NCBI GenBank assembly: GCA_003135495.1
Contig: PLBX01000426.1
Coordinates: forward strand, 2,729 to 8,414
DNA length: 5,686 nucleotides
Direction of reading: 5' to 3'
DNA from: Acidobacteriaceae bacterium
GTDB lineage: Bacteria > Acidobacteriota > Terriglobia > Terriglobales > Acidobacteriaceae
Shown: piece by piece, positions 3,642 through 5,686 of the stretch
Position numbering within the stretch: the stretch's first letter is position 1
Layout: each line of letters starts with the position of its first letter
Translations under genes and position numbers: made by a program
Notes under the pieces: generated by a model
What the model was told of the DNA's origin: nothing
Seen by the model: only the letters and a program-made list of their open reading frames with translations
Database searches by the model: none

Positions 3642-5686
3642 CTACCCTAACAGCGATTCCACGACGCTGTAAACGTCATTCAAAGCCGCGTCCAGCGCCC
3701 CAGCATCTTTGCCGCCGGCTTCGGCCAAGTCCGGACGCCCTCCGCCCTTGCCGCCAACTTTCTGCGCCACAGGGCCAATAACTTTGCCCGCCTGAATGCG
3801 CCCGGTAAGGTCTTTCGTCACGCCAACAATAAGCGACACACTTCCGTTCGACGCCGAGCCCAGCACGATTACAGCAGACCCAAGCTTATCGCGCAGTTGA
3901 TCGACCAGAGTTCGCATCTGCGCCCGTTCAAGATTGTCGACGCGATGACTTAGCACTTTCACGCCGCGAACTTCTTTCACTTTTTCGCTGATGTTCGCAG
4001 TGCTCAACGACGAAGACGCCGACTTCATCCGCGCCTGATCGAGTTCCCGCCCCAACCGCTTGATTTCAGCATCCTTCTTTTCGAGTTCGAGCCTCAACGC
4101 CTCGGCGGGAGAAGCCAATGTCTCCTCTTCGCCGGCCGTTCCATCCTTCCGCGCGGGTCCCCCATCGCGCGCGGGTCCCCCATCCTTTCGCGCTCTTTGC
4201 GAAAGGGTGGGCCCAACCAAACTCGCGACCACGCTTTCCAGTTCGTGATCTTTCCGGAAGTGGCGCAGCGATCCCTCGCCCGTCACTGCCTCAATCCGCC
4301 GCACTCCAGATGACACACTGCCCTCTTTCAGAATCTTGATCAGCCCAATCTCGCCCGTAGCCCCTGTGTGCGTGCCGCCGCAGAGCTCGGTTGAGAAATC
4401 TCCAATCTTGATCACGCGCACCTTGTCGCCATACTTCTCGCCGAACAGCGCCATCGCGTGGTACTCGTTCACTGCCACATCAATCGGCACGTCTTCCAGA
4501 GTTTCCACCTTCGCATTGGCAAGCACTTCACGATTCACAATCGACTCAATCTCTTCCAGTTCCTCATCCGCGACCTGGGCGAAGTGAGAGAAGTCGAAGC
4601 GCAGCCGCTCAGGATGGACCGCCGAGCCAGCCTGCTTTACGTGCGTGCCCAGAACCTGGCGCAGCGCAGCGTGCAGCAAGTGCGTTCCGGTGTGATTGCG
4701 GCGAATGGAGTTGCGGCGCTCGCCATCGACAACCGTATTCACGCGATCGCCCACAGCCAGCGGCTGCTTCAGCTCCGCCTTGTGTGCGCGCACTCCCTGC
4801 ACCGGCAGCACGCAACCCGTGATTTCCGCAATCGTAGAATTCCCGTCCAAAGTCTGGAAAAAACCGGTATCGCCCACCTGCCCGCCTGAGTCGCCGTAGA
4901 AGCTCGTATGATCCAGCACCACCTCAACCGAATCACCTGCAGCGGCTGCGGGAACGCCCAAGCCGTTCTTGACGATGGCGAGAACTTCACAGTTGGTCGA
5001 ATTGTGCTGCCGGTAGCCCTCGAAAATAGTCTTCGGCAGATCGCGAAACGCCGGGCTCGCCGACTTCTGACTGCCACCCTTCCACGAAGCGCGTGCACGG
5101 GCCTGCTCCGTTTCTTTGGCTTGTTCAAAGCCGGCTTCATCAAACTTCACGCCGGCATCGCGCGCCGCATCCACCATAAAGTCGAGCGGCAGGCCGAACG
5201 TCTCATAAAGGTGAAATGCCTTCTCGCCCGTGAAGCTGCCCGGCAGCTCCTCATTCAAGCGAGTGAGCCCAATCTTCAACACGCGATCGAATTGTTTTTC
5301 TTCAGCCTCGACAACCTTTGCTACGCGAGCGGCAGAATCCGTCAGTTCCGGATATGCGCCCTGCATCAGATCGCGTACGGCAAACACCATCTCGAACAGA
5401 AACGGCTTCTCCTGCCCCAACAGCCGCCCATGCCGAATCCCGCGCCGCAGAATCTTGCGCAGCACATACCCGCGTCCTTCATTCGAAGGCAGCACACCAT
5501 CTTTGATCAGAAACGTGGCCGCACGGGCGTGGTCAGAAATGATGCGAAGGCTGGCATTGCCAACATTATTCTTCGTGTTGGTGAGTTCGGATGCACGAGT
5601 AATAAGCGGAGTGAAGAAATCCGTCTCGAAGTTCGAAACCTTCCCTTGCAGCACAGCCGCCACGCGCTCCAGCCCCATGCCGGTAT
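3642..5686 (-). CDS. alaS: Alanyl-tRNA synthetase AlaRS, lacking its N-terminal part (5' end beyond the window)
   Basis: AlaRS charges tRNA-Ala with alanine and hydrolyses mischarged Ser- and Gly-tRNA-Ala. The frame is open to the window edge, where TGMGLER (class II motif 3) appears. The ATG at 5678 is therefore internal, and about 230 N-terminal residues are missing. Numbering from that Met, the tRNA-recognition helical domain is about 25-200, with [11 protein letters not shown] (49-59), [13 protein letters not shown] (67-79) and ETFGLPLD (159-166). The editing domain is about 230-480, with [11 protein letters not shown] (260-270), the zinc/active-site H329-x3-H333 and C433-x3-H437 in ELCGGTH. 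A coiled-coil linker (about 522-555) leads to the C-Ala domain, with [15 protein letters not shown] (642-656) and the end ESLLG. All key editing residues are present. Residues about 489-522 are a low-complexity, repeat-encoded insert (DGGPAR twice) before the coiled coil. The stop is TAG at 3644-3642. Confidence 0.97.
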   Translation of the reverse strand, partial: TGMGLERVAAVLQGKVSNFETDFFTPLITRASELTNTKNNVGNASLRIISDHARAATFLIKDGVLPSNEGRGYVLRKILRRGIRHGRLLGQEKPFLFEMVFAVRDLMQGAYPELTDSAARVAKVVEAEEKQFDRVLKIGLTRLNEELPGSFTGEKAFHLYETFGLPLDFMVDAARDAGVKFDEAGFEQAKETEQARARASWKGGSQKSASPAFRDLPKTIFEGYRQHNSTNCEVLAIVKNGLGVPAAAAGDSVEVVLDHTSFYGDSGGQVGDTGFFQTLDGNSTIAEITGCVLPVQGVRAHKAELKQPLAVGDRVNTVVDGERRNSIRRNHTGTHLLHAALRQVLGTHVKQAGSAVHPERLRFDFSHFAQVADEELEEIESIVNREVLANAKVETLEDVPIDVAVNEYHAMALFGEKYGDKVRVIKIGDFSTELCGGTHTGATGEIGLIKILKEGSVSSGVRRIEAVTGEGSLRHFRKDHELESVVASLVGPTLSQRARKDGGPARDGGPARKDGTAGEEETLASPAEALRLELEKKDAEIKRLGRELDQARMKSASSSLSTANISEKVKEVRGVKVLSHRVDNLERAQMRTLVDQLRDKLGSAVIVLGSASNGSVSLIVGVTKDLTGRIQAGKVIGPVAQKVGGKGGGRPDLAEAGGKDAGALDAALNDVYSVVESLLG
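4150..4184. repeat. 18-base tandem repeat inside alaS
   Basis: CGCGCGGGTCCCCCATC occurs exactly at 4150-4166 and again at 4168-4184, an 18-base period. Because 18 is a multiple of three it encodes a six-residue repeat ([12 protein letters not shown]) without shifting the alaS frame. A third, partial unit (CCATCCTTC at 4141-4149) precedes it, and CCATCCTTTCGCGC (4180-4193) follows as part of the hairpin. Confidence 0.8.
4179..4211. repeat. 13-pair palindrome inside the alaS reading frame
   Basis: CCCATCCTTTCGC (4179-4191) pairs with GCGAAAGGGTGGG (4199-4211) around a seven-base loop. All 13 positions pair, one as a G-T wobble. In the alaS sense it encodes [11 protein letters not shown] (residues 490-500), in the linker between the editing and C-Ala domains. 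Such a long stem with a short loop is unusual in a coding region, and together with the adjacent tandem repeat it looks like an inserted small palindromic element. Confidence 0.75.

Noticed and set aside
4060..4889. Several open frames on both strands over alaS, and similar ones over rsmI and the oxygenase gene.
   Set aside because: They are out-of-frame shadows with no family motifs, while the real gene is conserved throughout.
5318..5678. ATG at 5678 as the true alaS start.
   Set aside because: It lies inside the conserved TGMGLER motif, and the frame stays open to the window edge, so the gene continues beyond the window.

Overview
The window holds five protein genes: three on the minus strand (recA at the left edge, a small STAS/SEC14-like gene, and alaS at the right edge) and two on the plus strand between them (rsmI and a Rieske-type oxygenase). 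recA and alaS are both cut by the window. No tRNA, rRNA, CRISPR array or transposase gene is present. The best guess for the host is an acidobacterium (Acidobacteriota, probably a soil Terriglobia/Koribacter-like lineage). This rests on moderately high GC, on the intergenic repeat GTCATCCCGAGCGAAGCGAG at 3019-3044, and on the CCCCTGTGGTAAAGAT repeat family. I associate both repeats with that phylum from memory, and the assignment has not been checked by a search.

Layout, left to right. Positions 1-512 (-) encode the N-terminal 170 residues of RecA, with a good Shine-Dalgarno. Positions 513-811 are a divergent intergenic region with a possible recA promoter, a possible SOS-like box, an orphan tRNA T-arm-like motif on the opposite strand, and repeat copy 1. 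Positions 812-1714 (+) are rsmI, which modifies 16S rRNA C1402 and starts at GTG. Positions 1715-1865 carry repeat copy 2. Positions 1866-2996 (+) are a Rieske non-heme iron oxygenase alpha-type protein with no partner gene in view. Positions 2997-3090, between convergent genes, carry a hairpin repeat. Positions 3091-3453 (-) are a 120-residue STAS/SEC14 (SpoIIAA-like) protein with a TTG start. Positions 3454-3641 are almost filled by a short element bounded by imperfect inverted repeats. Positions 3642-5686 (-) are alaS from class II motif 3 through the editing and C-Ala domains.

Functionally the genes are mostly housekeeping: recombination and SOS (recA), ribosome modification (rsmI) and tRNA charging (alaS). 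The oxygenase and the STAS-like protein are accessory genes of unknown substrate or role, and nothing shows that they work together. Neighbours on the same strand are separated by 150-190 bases of repeat-bearing spacer, so tight operons are unlikely.

The more unusual signal lies in the small repeats rather than in a new gene system. The clearest case is a palindrome plus an 18-base tandem repeat inside the alaS reading frame. It adds about 25-34 low-complexity residues to the linker between the editing and C-Ala domains without breaking the frame. I found no convincing previously undescribed multi-gene system.
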